From positions 124,001 through 188,000 of the forward strand of contig NZ_JOEK01000008.1 of assembly GCF_000719135.1 (NCBI RefSeq): 64,000 bases of DNA, given 5' to 3'. Position 1 is the first letter of the stretch, and each line of letters begins with the position of its first letter. The stretch is from Streptomyces avicenniae (GTDB lineage: Bacteria; Actinomycetota; Actinomycetes; Streptomycetales; Streptomycetaceae). A model generated the notes under the pieces. It had not been told where the DNA came from, made no database searches, and saw only the letters and a program-made list of their open reading frames with translations. This document shows, piece after piece, positions 1 through 8,515 of this stretch. A program made the translations under genes and the position numbers.

Positions 1-1
1 C

Positions 2-115
2 GGCCGCGTCCAGCCGGGCCGTGAGCTGCCGGAGGCGGACGCGGTGCCCGCCGTGCTGCGCGAGATGTGCGACGCGTGGGAGTACGCGGCGGCGCCCGGT
101 GGTGTCGCGCGGTGA
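2..115 (+). CDS. C-terminal end of an unidentified protein (partial)
   Basis: Only the last 37 residues are in the window, so no function can be assigned. The frame has G/C-rich third positions and ends in a TGA that overlaps the GTG start of the next gene (GTGA), which shows translational coupling with the two sugar-transfer-type genes behind it. The tail (LPEADAVPAVLREMCDAWEY) is mildly acidic and could be the end of a glycosyl- or glycerophosphotransferase, but that is a guess from position only. No start is visible. Confidence 0.6.
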   Translation, partial: GRVQPGRELPEADAVPAVLREMCDAWEYAAAPGGVAR

Positions 116-585
116 GCGGCCACGCGGAGATCGACGAGGTGTGGCCGCGCGACGGGCGGCTGCGGCTGGTGGGGCGCCTGCACGGTCCCCCGCCCGGCCA
201 CGCGGCGCGCGGCGCGCTCGGGCGGCTGCGGACGCGGACGGCGGAGGCGCGCGAGTGGTCGGTCCAGTTCGTGCTGCGGGAGGACCGGGGCCGTCCCTGG
301 CGGCTGCGGTACCCGGCGCGGCTGGACGGCGCGCGCTTCGACGTCACGCTGCCGGTGGCCGACCTCGCGCCGGAGGCCCTGCGGCTGCCCGCCCGCTGGG
401 ACGTGTGGCTGGCGGACGGCTCCGCGCGGCTGCGGGCCGGAAGGTTCCTGGACGGCGTCACCGGCAAGAAGGAGATCATGGTGTTTCCCGGCCAGTCCGT
501 CAGCAGGACGGACACGGCGGTCCTCGTGCGGCCGTACTACACCGTCAAGGACAACCTGTCGGTCGAGGTCCGGCCGAAGCGATGA
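112..585 (+). CDS. Beta-rich protein of a sugar/glycerophosphate transfer cluster
   Basis: A 157-residue protein with no signal peptide or membrane segment. It is rich in alternating hydrophobic strands (RLRLVGRL, WSVQFVLRE, FDVTLPV, WDVWLADG) and ends in a conserved-looking tail, PYYTVKDNLSVEVRP. I recall such small domains beside or fused to CDP-glycerol glycerophosphotransferases in actinobacteria, but no catalytic motif is visible. GTG at 112 is chosen because it overlaps the upstream stop (GTGA); a farther GTG at 67 would overlap the upstream gene by about 50 nt. Its own stop overlaps the next start (ATGA), so the three genes form one tight operon, probably for wall polymer or exopolysaccharide assembly (inference). 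Confidence 0.72.
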   Translation: MSGHAEIDEVWPRDGRLRLVGRLHGPPPGHAARGALGRLRTRTAEAREWSVQFVLREDRGRPWRLRYPARLDGARFDVTLPVADLAPEALRLPARWDVWLADGSARLRAGRFLDGVTGKKEIMVFPGQSVSRTDTAVLVRPYYTVKDNLSVEVRPKR

Positions 586-1775
586 AGATCCGCTACCTGC
601 TGTTGCACGCCTACGGCATGGGCGGGACGATCCGCACCGTCTTCACGCAGGCCAACGCCCTCGCCGCCGCGGGGCACGACGTCCGGGTCGTCAGCGTCGT
701 ACGGCGCGCCGACAAGCCGTACTTCACGCTCGACCCGCGGGTGCGGCTGACGGCGCTGGACGACCGGCGGGCCGGTGCGGGCCGGGTGCCGCCCCGGCCG
801 GGGCGCGGGGCGGGGCGGCTGCGCGCGCGGCGGGCCGCGCGGCTCGCGGCCAGGCCGCCGCGCTGGGTGCCGCCGGGCGAGAGCGGCTACGGGGCGTTCG
901 ACCGGGGTCTGGAGCGGAAGCTCGTCTCCTACCTCGCCCAGCTGACGGACGGGGTGCTCGTCACGACGCGTCCGGCGCTGAACCTGCTGTCCGCGCGGTT
1001 CGCGACGGGCGGTGTGGTGCGTGTGGCGCAGGAGCACATGAACCTGGGGGTGCACCAGGACGACGTGCGGGCGGCGATCGCGCGCTGGTACCCGCGGGTG
1101 GAGGCCATCAGTGTGCTGACCCACCGGGACCAGGACGACTACCGGGTCGCGGCGCCGGGGGCGCGGGTGGAGCGCATCCCGAACGCCGTGCACTCGCTGA
1201 AGCAGAAGCCGTCCACCTGTGCCGGGCGGATCGCGGTGGCGGCGGGGCGGCTGCGGCCCCAGAAAGGCTTCGACCTGCTGATCCCGGCCTTCGCCGAGGT
1301 GGCCGGGGAATTCCCCGACTGGCAGCTGCGGATCTACGGCGAGGGCGACCGCAGGAAACAGTTGCGGAAACTCATCGAGAAACACCATCTGTACAACCAG
1401 GTGTTCCTGATGGGGAAGACCGACCAGCTGGACGAGGAGTTGTCCAAGGCGTCCTTCTACGTGCTGAGTTCGCGGGCCGAGGGCCTGCCGATGGTGATGA
1501 TCGAGGCCATGGCGCACGCGGTGCCGGTCGTGAGCTTCGACTGTCCGACCGGGCCCGCCGACGTGCTGACCCACGGCACGGACGGGCTGCTGGTGCCGCC
1601 GGGTGACGTCGGCGGGCTCGCCGGGGCGATGCGGCGGCTGATGGCGGACGAGGCGCTGCGCGCGCGGATGGGGGACGCGGCGCTGGCGACCGTGCAGGGG
1701 TACGCGCCCGAGGTGATCGGGCGGCGCTGGTCGGAGCTGTTCGAGGAACTGCTGGCGGGGCGGCGCGGGCGCTGA
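582..1775 (+). CDS. GT4-family (GT-B fold) glycosyltransferase
   Basis: A 397-residue cytosolic glycosyltransferase. The N-terminal half has the acceptor-side Rossmann start (KIRYLLLHAYGMGGTIRTV) with a glycine-rich turn. The C-terminal half is a typical Glycos_transf_1 domain: AVAAGRLRPQKGFDLLIPAF, LRIYGEGDRR, SFYVLSSRAEGLPMVMIEAMA and VPVVSFDCPTGPADVL. The E(x)7E-type nucleotide-sugar motif sits in SRAEGLPMVMIEAM. Donor and acceptor cannot be read from sequence. ATG at 582 overlaps the upstream stop. It likely adds sugars to a wall polymer or exopolysaccharide; related proteins are found with CDP-glycerol transferases. Confidence 0.9.
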   Translation: MKIRYLLLHAYGMGGTIRTVFTQANALAAAGHDVRVVSVVRRADKPYFTLDPRVRLTALDDRRAGAGRVPPRPGRGAGRLRARRAARLAARPPRWVPPGESGYGAFDRGLERKLVSYLAQLTDGVLVTTRPALNLLSARFATGGVVRVAQEHMNLGVHQDDVRAAIARWYPRVEAISVLTHRDQDDYRVAAPGARVERIPNAVHSLKQKPSTCAGRIAVAAGRLRPQKGFDLLIPAFAEVAGEFPDWQLRIYGEGDRRKQLRKLIEKHHLYNQVFLMGKTDQLDEELSKASFYVLSSRAEGLPMVMIEAMAHAVPVVSFDCPTGPADVLTHGTDGLLVPPGDVGGLAGAMRRLMADEALRARMGDAALATVQGYAPEVIGRRWSELFEELLAGRRGR

Positions 1776-1931
1776 GGGGCCGTCCCGGCGGATGGGCCGG
1801 TCGGGTCGGGGCGCTGGGCCGCTGGGGTGGAGTGGCGCCCGGCCCGGAGCGGGCGCGGTGGCCGCCGGGCGGGCGCGGGGGGAGGCTTTCGCCACTGGCA
1901 ATCCTCCCCCTCCCTGCGGATGGAGCACGAC

Positions 1932-2333
1932 ATGTGGGGTTTCGGCACCGTCACCAACGACTCGCGGCTGCCCGTGGTGGTCGAGTACCCCGTCGCCGCC
2001 GGGACGCGCGTCCACGTCGGGACGGCGCACGCGACGCACGGGGTGGCGCGGGTGCGGATCGGGACGGTGGGGCTGATCCAGCTCGTGGACGGCGGCGGGG
2101 TGGACGGGCGGAGTCCTTCGGGCGAGAGCGGCACGGGGGTGCTGGAGATCCAGGCGGGCGAGAATCTGGCCGCCTGGCCCTACGCGGAGGACGACCCGCT
2201 GTCGGTCGAGGTGACGGTGCACCAGGACGGTTCGTTCACGCTGGTGGGGGGCGACCGGGAGCTGTCGGGGGCGTTCCGTGGACCGGCGGGTCCTGGGTCC
2301 GACGCGGCGGCCGGGGGGCCGGTGCTGGGGTGA
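1932..2333 (+). CDS. Small hypothetical protein
   Basis: A 133-residue protein I do not recognise. The first 95 residues alternate beta-strand-like hydrophobics with charged loops (FGTVTNDSRLPVVVEYPV, ARVRIGTVGLIQLVDGGG, SVEVTVHQDGSFTLVGGD), suggesting a beta-barrel or beta-sandwich. The last 25 residues are Gly/Pro/Ala rich and probably disordered. ATG at 1932 is preferred over ATG at 1920 because GGAG at 1922-1925 lies 6 nt upstream of it. No signal peptide. It sits alone between the glycosyltransferase and another small protein of the same orientation. Confidence 0.62.
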   Translation: MWGFGTVTNDSRLPVVVEYPVAAGTRVHVGTAHATHGVARVRIGTVGLIQLVDGGGVDGRSPSGESGTGVLEIQAGENLAAWPYAEDDPLSVEVTVHQDGSFTLVGGDRELSGAFRGPAGPGSDAAAGGPVLG

Positions 2334-2402
2334 CGGCCTGGTTTCACGGCGTAGAACGGGGTAACCGATGTATTCCGGATGACGGAAGATCGGAGAAAGG
2401 GT

Positions 2403-2759
2403 ATGACCACCGACGGAAAGTACGCGCGAGTGTTCGACGAGGTGCAGATCGGCAAGGGGATCCGGCCGGTCGCGCAGCACGGCTACGTCACGGTCGAGGA
2501 CGGCGTGCTGAACCTGCTGGGGTCCGACCGGCACCTGATCGCGAGCGCGCCGGTGAGCAACGTGAAGGCGGGGAAGGCCCGGTTCTCCGGCGGGATGACC
2601 GTGACGATGCGGGTGGACGGCTCGCGCTACAACGTGTCGCCCGGGTACGGCGACCGGGCGGGCAAGCTGGTGCGGCCGGGGCGTCCTGAACTGGTCGAGC
2701 ACGCGGCCGAGGAACTGCTCGACCTGATCGAGGCGGGCGGCGGCCGGGTCGCGGACTGA
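2403..2759 (+). CDS. PH-like small hypothetical protein
   Basis: A 118-residue soluble protein. The pattern GYVTVEDGVLNLLGSDRHLIASAPVSNVKAG followed by a C-terminal amphipathic helix (ELVEHAAEELLDLIEAGG) resembles bacterial PH-like domains, where seven strands are capped by a helix; this is a structural guess. ATG at 2403 has an AAAGGG stretch 1-6 nt upstream. The stop is 19 nt from the end of the convergent ABC permease gene. Function unknown. Confidence 0.65.
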   Translation: MTTDGKYARVFDEVQIGKGIRPVAQHGYVTVEDGVLNLLGSDRHLIASAPVSNVKAGKARFSGGMTVTMRVDGSRYNVSPGYGDRAGKLVRPGRPELVEHAAEELLDLIEAGGGRVAD

Positions 2760-2778
2760 CCCGGCCGACGGGCCGCGC

Positions 2779-3663
2779 TCAGGACACGATGTCCTTGCGG
2801 CGGAAGCCCCGGAAGGCCAGCGCGAGGAAGACGACGGCGCAGGCGACCGAGACGGACACGCCCCGCGTCATGGCCCCCCACTCCAGCTCCGGCTGGAAGG
2901 CGTCGGTCCAGGCGAACTGCCAGTGGGCGGGCAGGAACTCGCGCCAGTCGCCCAGCGCGGTGATGGCGTCGAGGATGGAGCCGACGATGGTGAGGCCCAG
3001 CGCCCCGCCGACCGCGCCGAGCGGCGCGTCCGTCGCCGTGGACAGCCAGAAGGCCAGCGCGGCGGTGACGAGTTGCGACAGGAAGAGGTAGGCGACCGTG
3101 ACGGCGATGCGGCCCAGGGCGTCACCGGCGGACAGGCTGCCGCCGGTGGGCAGGGACAGCGGGCCCCAGCCGTAGGCGGCGGTGCCGATCAGGAGCGCGG
3201 CGAGCGGCAGCAGGACCATGGCGGCGGCGCTGAACAGCAGGGCCACCCACAGCTTGACGAGCAGGAGCCGCGACCGGGGGACGGGCGCGGCCAGCAGGTA
3301 GCGCAGGGACGACCAGCCTGCCTCGGATGCCACGGTGTCGCCGCAGAAGAGCGCGACGGGGACCACCAGCAGGAATCCGGCGGACAGGAACAGACAGGTG
3401 GCGGCGAAGTTCACCCCGGACGTTGTGGCGGCGTCCACGAGGGTGGACTCGCCGCCACCGTCCGGTGCGCCGCCGACGGCGAAGGCGATCGCCACCACCG
3501 CGGGCAGCAGGGCGAGCAGCGCGCCGATGACGAGGGTCCTGCGGCGGCGCAGCTGGCGCACGGCCTCCACCCGCACCGGCAGGGTGCGCCGTGGCGTGAA
3601 GCCCGGCGCGGAGTCCAGCGCGGCGGTGGTGGGGGCGGTGCCGGGCCCGGCGGGCGGGGTCAT
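2779..3663 (-). CDS. ABC-2 type transporter permease
   Basis: A 294-residue membrane protein with about six hydrophobic segments (for example VIGALLALLPAVVAIAFAVG, ATCLFLSAGFLLVVPVALFCG, VAACAVVFLALAF-like end). The C-terminus GFRRKDIVS is typical of ABC-2 permeases whose last helix is followed by a short basic tail. Its ATG overlaps by 4 nt the stop of the upstream gene, which carries the ATPase domain, so the two form one exporter transcribed leftwards. The substrate is not predictable; drug, lipid or peptide export are the usual roles. Confidence 0.88.
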   Translation of the reverse strand: MTPPAGPGTAPTTAALDSAPGFTPRRTLPVRVEAVRQLRRRRTLVIGALLALLPAVVAIAFAVGGAPDGGGESTLVDAATTSGVNFAATCLFLSAGFLLVVPVALFCGDTVASEAGWSSLRYLLAAPVPRSRLLLVKLWVALLFSAAAMVLLPLAALLIGTAAYGWGPLSLPTGGSLSAGDALGRIAVTVAYLFLSQLVTAALAFWLSTATDAPLGAVGGALGLTIVGSILDAITALGDWREFLPAHWQFAWTDAFQPELEWGAMTRGVSVSVACAVVFLALAFRGFRRKDIVS

Positions 3664-6386
3664 CGGGCACCTCCGATGAGGGTCAGGAAGGCGTCCTCCA
3701 GGCGGCGGTACGGTCCCGCGCCGCTCACCGGGATGCCCAGGCGTACCAGGTCGCCGATCAGCCCGGCGGCGGAGAGGCCGTCGAGGCGCACCAGCAGGCC
3801 GTCCCCGCCGCGTTCCGCGGTGGCGACGCCCGGGAGCGCGGCGATCTCGGCGAGCTGCGCGTCGGTGACGGGCTCCCCCGTGGTGACCACGAGAGTGTCG
3901 CCCGAGCCGCTGATGGTCTCGACGGGCCCTGCCTGCACGAGCCGCCCGCCGTCCATCACCACGAGGTGGGTGCAGGTCTGTTCGACCTCGGCCAGCAGGT
4001 GGCTGGAGACGATGACGGTGCGGCCGTCCGCCGCGTAGCGCGTCATCACGTCGCGCATGGCGCGGATCTGGGGCGGGTCGAGCCCGTTCGTCGGCTCGTC
4101 CAGGATGAGGAGGTCGGGCAGGCCCAGCATGGCCTGGGCGATGGCGAGGCGCTGCCGCATGCCCTGCGAGTAGGTGCGGACGGCGCGCTCCAGGGCCGTG
4201 CCGAGTCCGGCGATCTCCAGGGCCTCGTCCAGGTGCGCGTCCGCCGCCGGGCGGCCGGTGGCACGCCAGTACAGCTCCAGGTTGGCCCGGCCGGTGAGGT
4301 GGGGCAGGAAGCCCGCGCCCTCCACGAAGGCGCCGACGCGGGACAGCACGGGCGTGCCGGGCCGTACGGCGTGGCCGAAGACGCGGATCTCGCCGCTGTC
4401 GGGCGTGATCAGGCCCATGAGCATGCGCAGCGTGGTCGTCTTGCCCGCGCCGTTGGGCCCGAGCAGGCCGAGGACCTGGCCGCGTTCGACCTGGAAGGAG
4501 AGGTCACGCACGGCGTACCGGTCGGCGGAGCGGGCGTACCGCTTGCTCAGGCCGGTGATGCGCAGCGGGACGTCGGCGAGCCGCGGGTCGGGGGCGGGCG
4601 CCGCGGTGGTGCGGCGGCCGGTGAGCAGCAGCGCGGCGGCGACGGCGAGGGCGGCGAGCGGCAGTCCCCAGGTCCACCAGGGCAGGCCGGTGCCCCCGGT
4701 GGAGATGCCGGGCGCGGTGGGCAGGAGGAGGCCGTCGCCCGTGGGTTCGGCGGTGATCGTGGCGGGCTCGGCCGGGGACGCGTACCCCATGTCGGTGGTG
4801 GACAGCACCAGCCGCATGCGGTGCCCGGAGGCGAACGGGTAGTCGATGGCGGGGAGGGTCAGTTCCGCCGTGCGGCCCTCGCCGGTGCCGTCCAGCCGTA
4901 CGGGGGCGACGAGTTGGGCGGGCAGGGACTGCTGCCCGCCGTCGGGCGAGACGTCGTAGAGCTTGGCGAACAGGACGACGGACGGGGTGTCGGACGTGAT
5001 CCGCACGCGCACGGTGGGGGTTCCCGTGACGTGCACGGCGTGGTCCAGCGGTTCCGAGTCGAACCGGGCGTACTGGCCGGGGAAGTCGAGCGCGAGGCCG
5101 AGGCCGATGCCCGCGAGGTTGCCCACGACGTTGCCGAGCCCCGGGACGGCCGAGACGGCGGGCGGGGCGCCGCCGGGCGGGTTGACGAAGGTCGTGGCGT
5201 CGCCGCCGAGGGGCACGGAGACGTCGCCCGTGCCGGTGAGGCCCGGGTAGTGGTCGCCCGACGCGCTGCTGAGGAGCGTGTCGCCGTTGGTGGAGTCGAA
5301 GCCGGTGACGCGGGTGACGCGGAAGGCCGGGCCGGTGTCGGCGCCGGGGTCCTCGCGCAGGTAGCGGTCGAACCAGTCGGTGATCCTGCCCTCGGTGCGC
5401 CCTGCCTCGGAGACGCCGCCGTCGTGTCCCGCCCAGACCCAGTCAACGGAGACGGGCGCGCCGTTGGCGGCGATGGCGGTGGCCATGGCGTCGGCCTGGT
5501 CGAGGGGGAAGAGCGAGTCGTGCTGGCCCTGGGTGATCAGGGTCGGCACGTCGATGCGGTCGGCGACGGCGGCGGGGCTGCGGTCGTGGAGCAGCGCGAG
5601 GGCGTCCTCGTCGGGGGTACCGGCGACGGCGACGCGTTCGTACAGGCCGCACAGTTCGGCGGTGAACCGGCCGCAGCCGGGCTCGGCGGCGTCCTCGCCG
5701 TCCGCGGCGCCGTCCGCGTCGGTGCCGTCCGTGCCCGCCTCGGTGGAGCCGGTGGTGAACAGGACGCCCGCCCACAGGCGTTTGAAGACGCCGCCGGGGA
5801 AGAGGGATTCGGCGAGGTCCCAGTAGGTGATGCGGGGGGCGATCGCGTCCACGCGGTCGTCGTGGCCCGCGCCGAGCAGCGCGGCGGCGCCGCCGTACGA
5901 GGAGCCGGTGATGCCGACGCGGGGGTCGCCCTCGGCGTCGAGGAGGACGTCGGGCCGGTCGGCGAGCCAGTCGATCAGGCGGCTGATGTCGGCGATCTCG
6001 GCGTCCGGGTCGTTGAGCCCGATGCGGCCGGTGGAGTCGCCGAAGCCGCGCGCCGACCAGGTCATGACGGCGTATCCGGCGCGGGCGAGGTCCTCCGCCT
6101 CGTCGCGCACGTCGTCCTTGCTGCCGCCGAAGCCGTGGGCGAGGAGGACGGCCGGGCGGCGGGCGCCGCCGCCGTCCGCCGAGGAGCCCGTCGTGAAGAA
6201 CGAGGTGTCGATGCGGACCGTCGCCGCCTCGCCGGGGGCGGTCGGCAGGTCGAGGACCTGGTCGGTGTGCCGGACGGTGGGCCCGTCACCGGCGAGCGCG
6301 GTCCAGGTACCGGCGCCTATCAGCACGACGAGCGCGGCTGCGGCGGCGAGCGGTCGGCCGCGGCGTTCCGGCCATCTGATCCTCAT
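3660..6386 (-). CDS. CocE/S15-like alpha/beta-hydrolase fused to an ABC ATPase
   Basis: A 908-residue fusion. Residues 12-32 are an N-terminal hydrophobic segment, so the hydrolase part probably lies outside the membrane. Residues about 75-350 are an alpha/beta hydrolase with the nucleophile elbow GSSYGG (Ser163) and oxyanion region HGFGGSKDD. Residues about 350-560 form the beta-jellyroll seen in CocE/X-Pro dipeptidyl peptidases. A transmembrane helix follows (WWTWGLPLAALAVAAALLLTG). The last 300 residues are a cytosolic ABC ATPase: Walker A GPNGAGKTT, signature YSQGMRQR, Walker B LLILDEPTNGLDP and a switch histidine in VSSHLL. The order and hydrophobic segments imply an outside hydrolase tethered to an inside ATPase that drives the overlapping permease gene. 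Such fusions exist in actinomycetes; their substrate is unknown to me. Confidence 0.9.
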   Translation of the reverse strand: MRIRWPERRGRPLAAAAALVVLIGAGTWTALAGDGPTVRHTDQVLDLPTAPGEAATVRIDTSFFTTGSSADGGGARRPAVLLAHGFGGSKDDVRDEAEDLARAGYAVMTWSARGFGDSTGRIGLNDPDAEIADISRLIDWLADRPDVLLDAEGDPRVGITGSSYGGAAALLGAGHDDRVDAIAPRITYWDLAESLFPGGVFKRLWAGVLFTTGSTEAGTDGTDADGAADGEDAAEPGCGRFTAELCGLYERVAVAGTPDEDALALLHDRSPAAVADRIDVPTLITQGQHDSLFPLDQADAMATAIAANGAPVSVDWVWAGHDGGVSEAGRTEGRITDWFDRYLREDPGADTGPAFRVTRVTGFDSTNGDTLLSSASGDHYPGLTGTGDVSVPLGGDATTFVNPPGGAPPAVSAVPGLGNVVGNLAGIGLGLALDFPGQYARFDSEPLDHAVHVTGTPTVRVRITSDTPSVVLFAKLYDVSPDGGQQSLPAQLVAPVRLDGTGEGRTAELTLPAIDYPFASGHRMRLVLSTTDMGYASPAEPATITAEPTGDGLLLPTAPGISTGGTGLPWWTWGLPLAALAVAAALLLTGRRTTAAPAPDPRLADVPLRITGLSKRYARSADRYAVRDLSFQVERGQVLGLLGPNGAGKTTTLRMLMGLITPDSGEIRVFGHAVRPGTPVLSRVGAFVEGAGFLPHLTGRANLELYWRATGRPAADAHLDEALEIAGLGTALERAVRTYSQGMRQRLAIAQAMLGLPDLLILDEPTNGLDPPQIRAMRDVMTRYAADGRTVIVSSHLLAEVEQTCTHLVVMDGGRLVQAGPVETISGSGDTLVVTTGEPVTDAQLAEIAALPGVATAERGGDGLLVRLDGLSAAGLIGDLVRLGIPVSGAGPYRRLEDAFLTLIGGAR

Positions 6387-6683
6387 GTGTCGCGCGCCCC
6401 TTCACTGCCTGCTGCCCAAGATCGTCCCACGGTACCCAATGGGTCGGACACTCTCCGTCGCGACGGGACGTGCGCCCGCCCTCACGCCCAGGGACGCACC
6501 GGGCGTCCCCCCGGTTGGCTGCGGCGCGGAACATCGACACGGCGACTTGTCTTCCGGGTTTCCCGGCACCAGGGGGCGAGAATCGGGAGGATCCGGAACA
6601 TCCACAACATTCGCCGCGTCGCACGCGTACGGGGGCGGCGCGCCGCCCCCGCGGGTGCGCCCGGCGGAACGTGAGGAGCCGTC
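6387..6683. promoter_or_regulatory. Divergent promoter region with short palindrome
   Basis: This 297-nt gap separates the leftward hydrolase-ABC operon from the rightward KhtT-like/antiporter operon, so it must hold both promoters. A perfect odd-centred palindrome, ACCCAATGGGT, lies at 6434-6444, about 50 nt upstream of the hydrolase start, a good place for a repressor. A purine-rich AT-containing patch lies at 6580-6620. I cannot assign -35/-10 boxes with confidence. Confidence 0.35.
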
Positions 6684-6911
6684 ATGGGCAAAGGTGTGCA
6701 CGTCACGGAGCTGCCGGGGGTGGGCAAGCGGTACGACATCGACCTGGGCCGCCCCGATCAGCGGATCTCGGTGGTCATCAGGTCGGGCGGGGTGCGTGAC
6801 CTCTACGTGTTCGCGTCCGCGTCGGCGGACCCGACGGCGGTGATCGAGCTGTCGGAGGAGCAGGCGCGCAAGGTGGCCGCGGTGCTGTCGGCCACCTTCT
6901 TCGAGGACTGA
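6684..6911 (+). CDS. KhtT-like antiporter regulatory subunit, N-terminal domain only
   Basis: A 75-residue protein beginning KGVHVTELPGVGKRYDID, the characteristic start of KhtT/YhaT-type regulatory subunits of K+/H+ antiporters, and continuing through ISVVIRSGGVRDLYVFASAS. Full-length relatives are about 160 residues and carry a C-terminal RCK_C/TrkA_C nucleotide-binding domain; here that half is absent and the frame simply ends in FFED. ATG at 6684 follows GAGGAG. It is 13 nt upstream of the antiporter gene, so the two are co-transcribed and probably bind each other. Whether it still senses a ligand is unclear. Confidence 0.85.
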   Translation: MGKGVHVTELPGVGKRYDIDLGRPDQRISVVIRSGGVRDLYVFASASADPTAVIELSEEQARKVAAVLSATFFED

Positions 6912-6924
6912 GGGGGCGGCCCCG

Positions 6925-8415
6925 GTGGCGGAGGCCGATCTGCTGGGCCTGGGCGTCGCGGTCCTGCTCGCGGGACTCCTGGCGCGCGGCGCGCGGCGTC
7001 TCGGGCTGCCCTCGGTGCCGTGCTACATGCTCGTCGGCATCGTCACGGGGCCCGGCACCCCGGGGCCGGTGCTGGTGGAGCATCCCGGCGAGCTGTCGCT
7101 GCTCGCGGCGCTCGGCCTGGTGCTGCTGCTGTTCCACCTGGGGGTGGAGTTCCCGGTGGACCAGGTGGTGGGCGGAGGGCGGCGCCTGTTCGCGACGGCG
7201 GGCTGCTACATCACGCTGAACATGTGCGCGGGGCTGCTGCTGGGCTTCGCGCTGGGCTGGGGGGTGCCCGAGGCGCTGGTGGTCGCGGGGGCGCTCGGCA
7301 TCTCGTCGTCGGCGATCGTCACGAAGTCGCTGATCGAGCTGCACCGGCTGACGAACGCGGAGACGCCGGTCCTGCTGGGCGTGATCGTGATCGAGGACCT
7401 GTTCCTGGCCTTCTACCTCGCGCTGCTCTCGCCCGTGCTGTCGGGCGGCGGGGGCGTCGCGACGCTGGTGGAGGACGTGGCGCGCAGCTTCGGTTTCCTG
7501 CTGCTGCTGTTCGCCGTGGCCAGGTTCGGGGCGCGGGCCGTGCAGGGGCTGATCGGCAGCCAGGAGGACGAGCTGCTGGCCGTGCTGACGATCGGGCTGG
7601 TCCTGATCTCGGCGGGCCTGTCCCAGGAGGTGGGGGTCTCGGATGCGATCGGGGCGCTGATGATCGGCCTGGTGGTGTCGCGCACGGCGGTGAACGAGCG
7701 GGTGGAGCGCCTGGTGCTGCCGCTGCGTGACGTGTTCGCGGCGGTGTTCTTCGTGACGTTCGGGCTGACGATCGACGTGGCCGACCTCGGGCCCGTGCTG
7801 GTACCGGTGCTGGCGGCCGTCGTGCTGACGGTGCTGGCGAACGTGTCGGCCGGTGTCGTGGCGGCGCGGCTGTTCGGCTTCAACCAGCGGGGCGCGGCGA
7901 ACATCGGGCTGACGGTGCTGGGGCGCGGGGAGTTCTCGCTGATCCTGGCGACGCTGGCGATGGGCGCGGGGCTCGACCACCGGATCGGGCCGTTCGTGGC
8001 GCTGTACGTGCTGGTACTGGCGATCCTGAGTCCGCTGCTGGCGTCCAAGTCGCAGTACCTGGCGCGCTTCATGCCCGACTGGCTGCTGCGTCCCGGCTGG
8101 CGGTACGTGCGGGAGGAGACCATCAGCACGTCGTGCACCCATCTCGACCAGATCCGGGTGACGGAGACGGACACCGACGTGTGCCCCGAGTGCGTGGAGG
8201 CGGGCAGCGAGTGGGTGGAGCTGCGGCTGTGCGTGACGTGCGGGCACGTGGGGTGCTGCGACGACTCGCCGTTGCGGCACGCCAGCGGCCATGCCCGCGC
8301 GACGGGGCATCCGATCATCCAGTCGCTCGAACCCGGCGAGGACTGGCGGTGGTGCTTCCCCGACGAGACGCTGGTCCGGGCGCCGATGGGCGCGCGGCGT
8401 GGCGAGGACGACTGA
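6925..8415 (+). CDS. CPA2-family cation:proton antiporter with UBP-type zinc finger
   Basis: A 496-residue integral membrane protein. Residues about 5-385 are a Na_H_Exchanger (CPA2, KefB/KhtU-like) domain with 11-13 helices; FHLGVEFPVDQV, LGISSSAIVTKSL and LGRGEFSLIL match the family's conserved core helices. The last 80 residues are a cytosolic zinc-finger UBP domain: CTHLDQIRV, CPEC, CVTCGHVGCC, HASGHARATGHP, with the expected Cys/His ladder. In eukaryotes this fold binds free ubiquitin C-termini; bacterial copies lack a known ligand. GTG at 6925 follows GAGGGGG. With the upstream small subunit it should exchange K+ or Na+ for protons and aid pH or turgor homeostasis. Confidence 0.92.
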   Translation: MAEADLLGLGVAVLLAGLLARGARRLGLPSVPCYMLVGIVTGPGTPGPVLVEHPGELSLLAALGLVLLLFHLGVEFPVDQVVGGGRRLFATAGCYITLNMCAGLLLGFALGWGVPEALVVAGALGISSSAIVTKSLIELHRLTNAETPVLLGVIVIEDLFLAFYLALLSPVLSGGGGVATLVEDVARSFGFLLLLFAVARFGARAVQGLIGSQEDELLAVLTIGLVLISAGLSQEVGVSDAIGALMIGLVVSRTAVNERVERLVLPLRDVFAAVFFVTFGLTIDVADLGPVLVPVLAAVVLTVLANVSAGVVAARLFGFNQRGAANIGLTVLGRGEFSLILATLAMGAGLDHRIGPFVALYVLVLAILSPLLASKSQYLARFMPDWLLRPGWRYVREETISTSCTHLDQIRVTETDTDVCPECVEAGSEWVELRLCVTCGHVGCCDDSPLRHASGHARATGHPIIQSLEPGEDWRWCFPDETLVRAPMGARRGEDD

Positions 8416-8454
8416 CCGGCGCCCGCGCGGAGGCTAAAGCTTTCCCCAACACCT

Positions 8455-8467
8455 TTACGTGTAGTAA
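8455..8467. promoter_or_regulatory. Inverted repeat TTAC-N5-GTAA upstream of MFS gene
   Basis: TTACGTGTAGTAA lies 48 nt before the GTG start of the MFS exporter in an AT-enriched patch. TetR-type repressors of efflux pumps often use such short dyads, but no TetR gene is adjacent. The match is short and could be chance. Confidence 0.3.
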
Positions 8468-8515
8468 GCATCTTGTCGTATCGTCGAGCGCGGAGTTGCT
8501 ACCGATGGGGAGAAT

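Noticed and set aside
537..2702. A 721-codon minus-strand frame over the glycosyltransferase
   Set aside because: Arg/Pro/His-rich without domains, and it spans three plus-strand genes with good ribosome sites.
3966..6674. A 902-codon plus-strand frame opposite the hydrolase-ABC fusion
   Set aside because: Gly/Val/Asp-rich shadow; the minus-strand frame contains intact Walker and GxSxG motifs.
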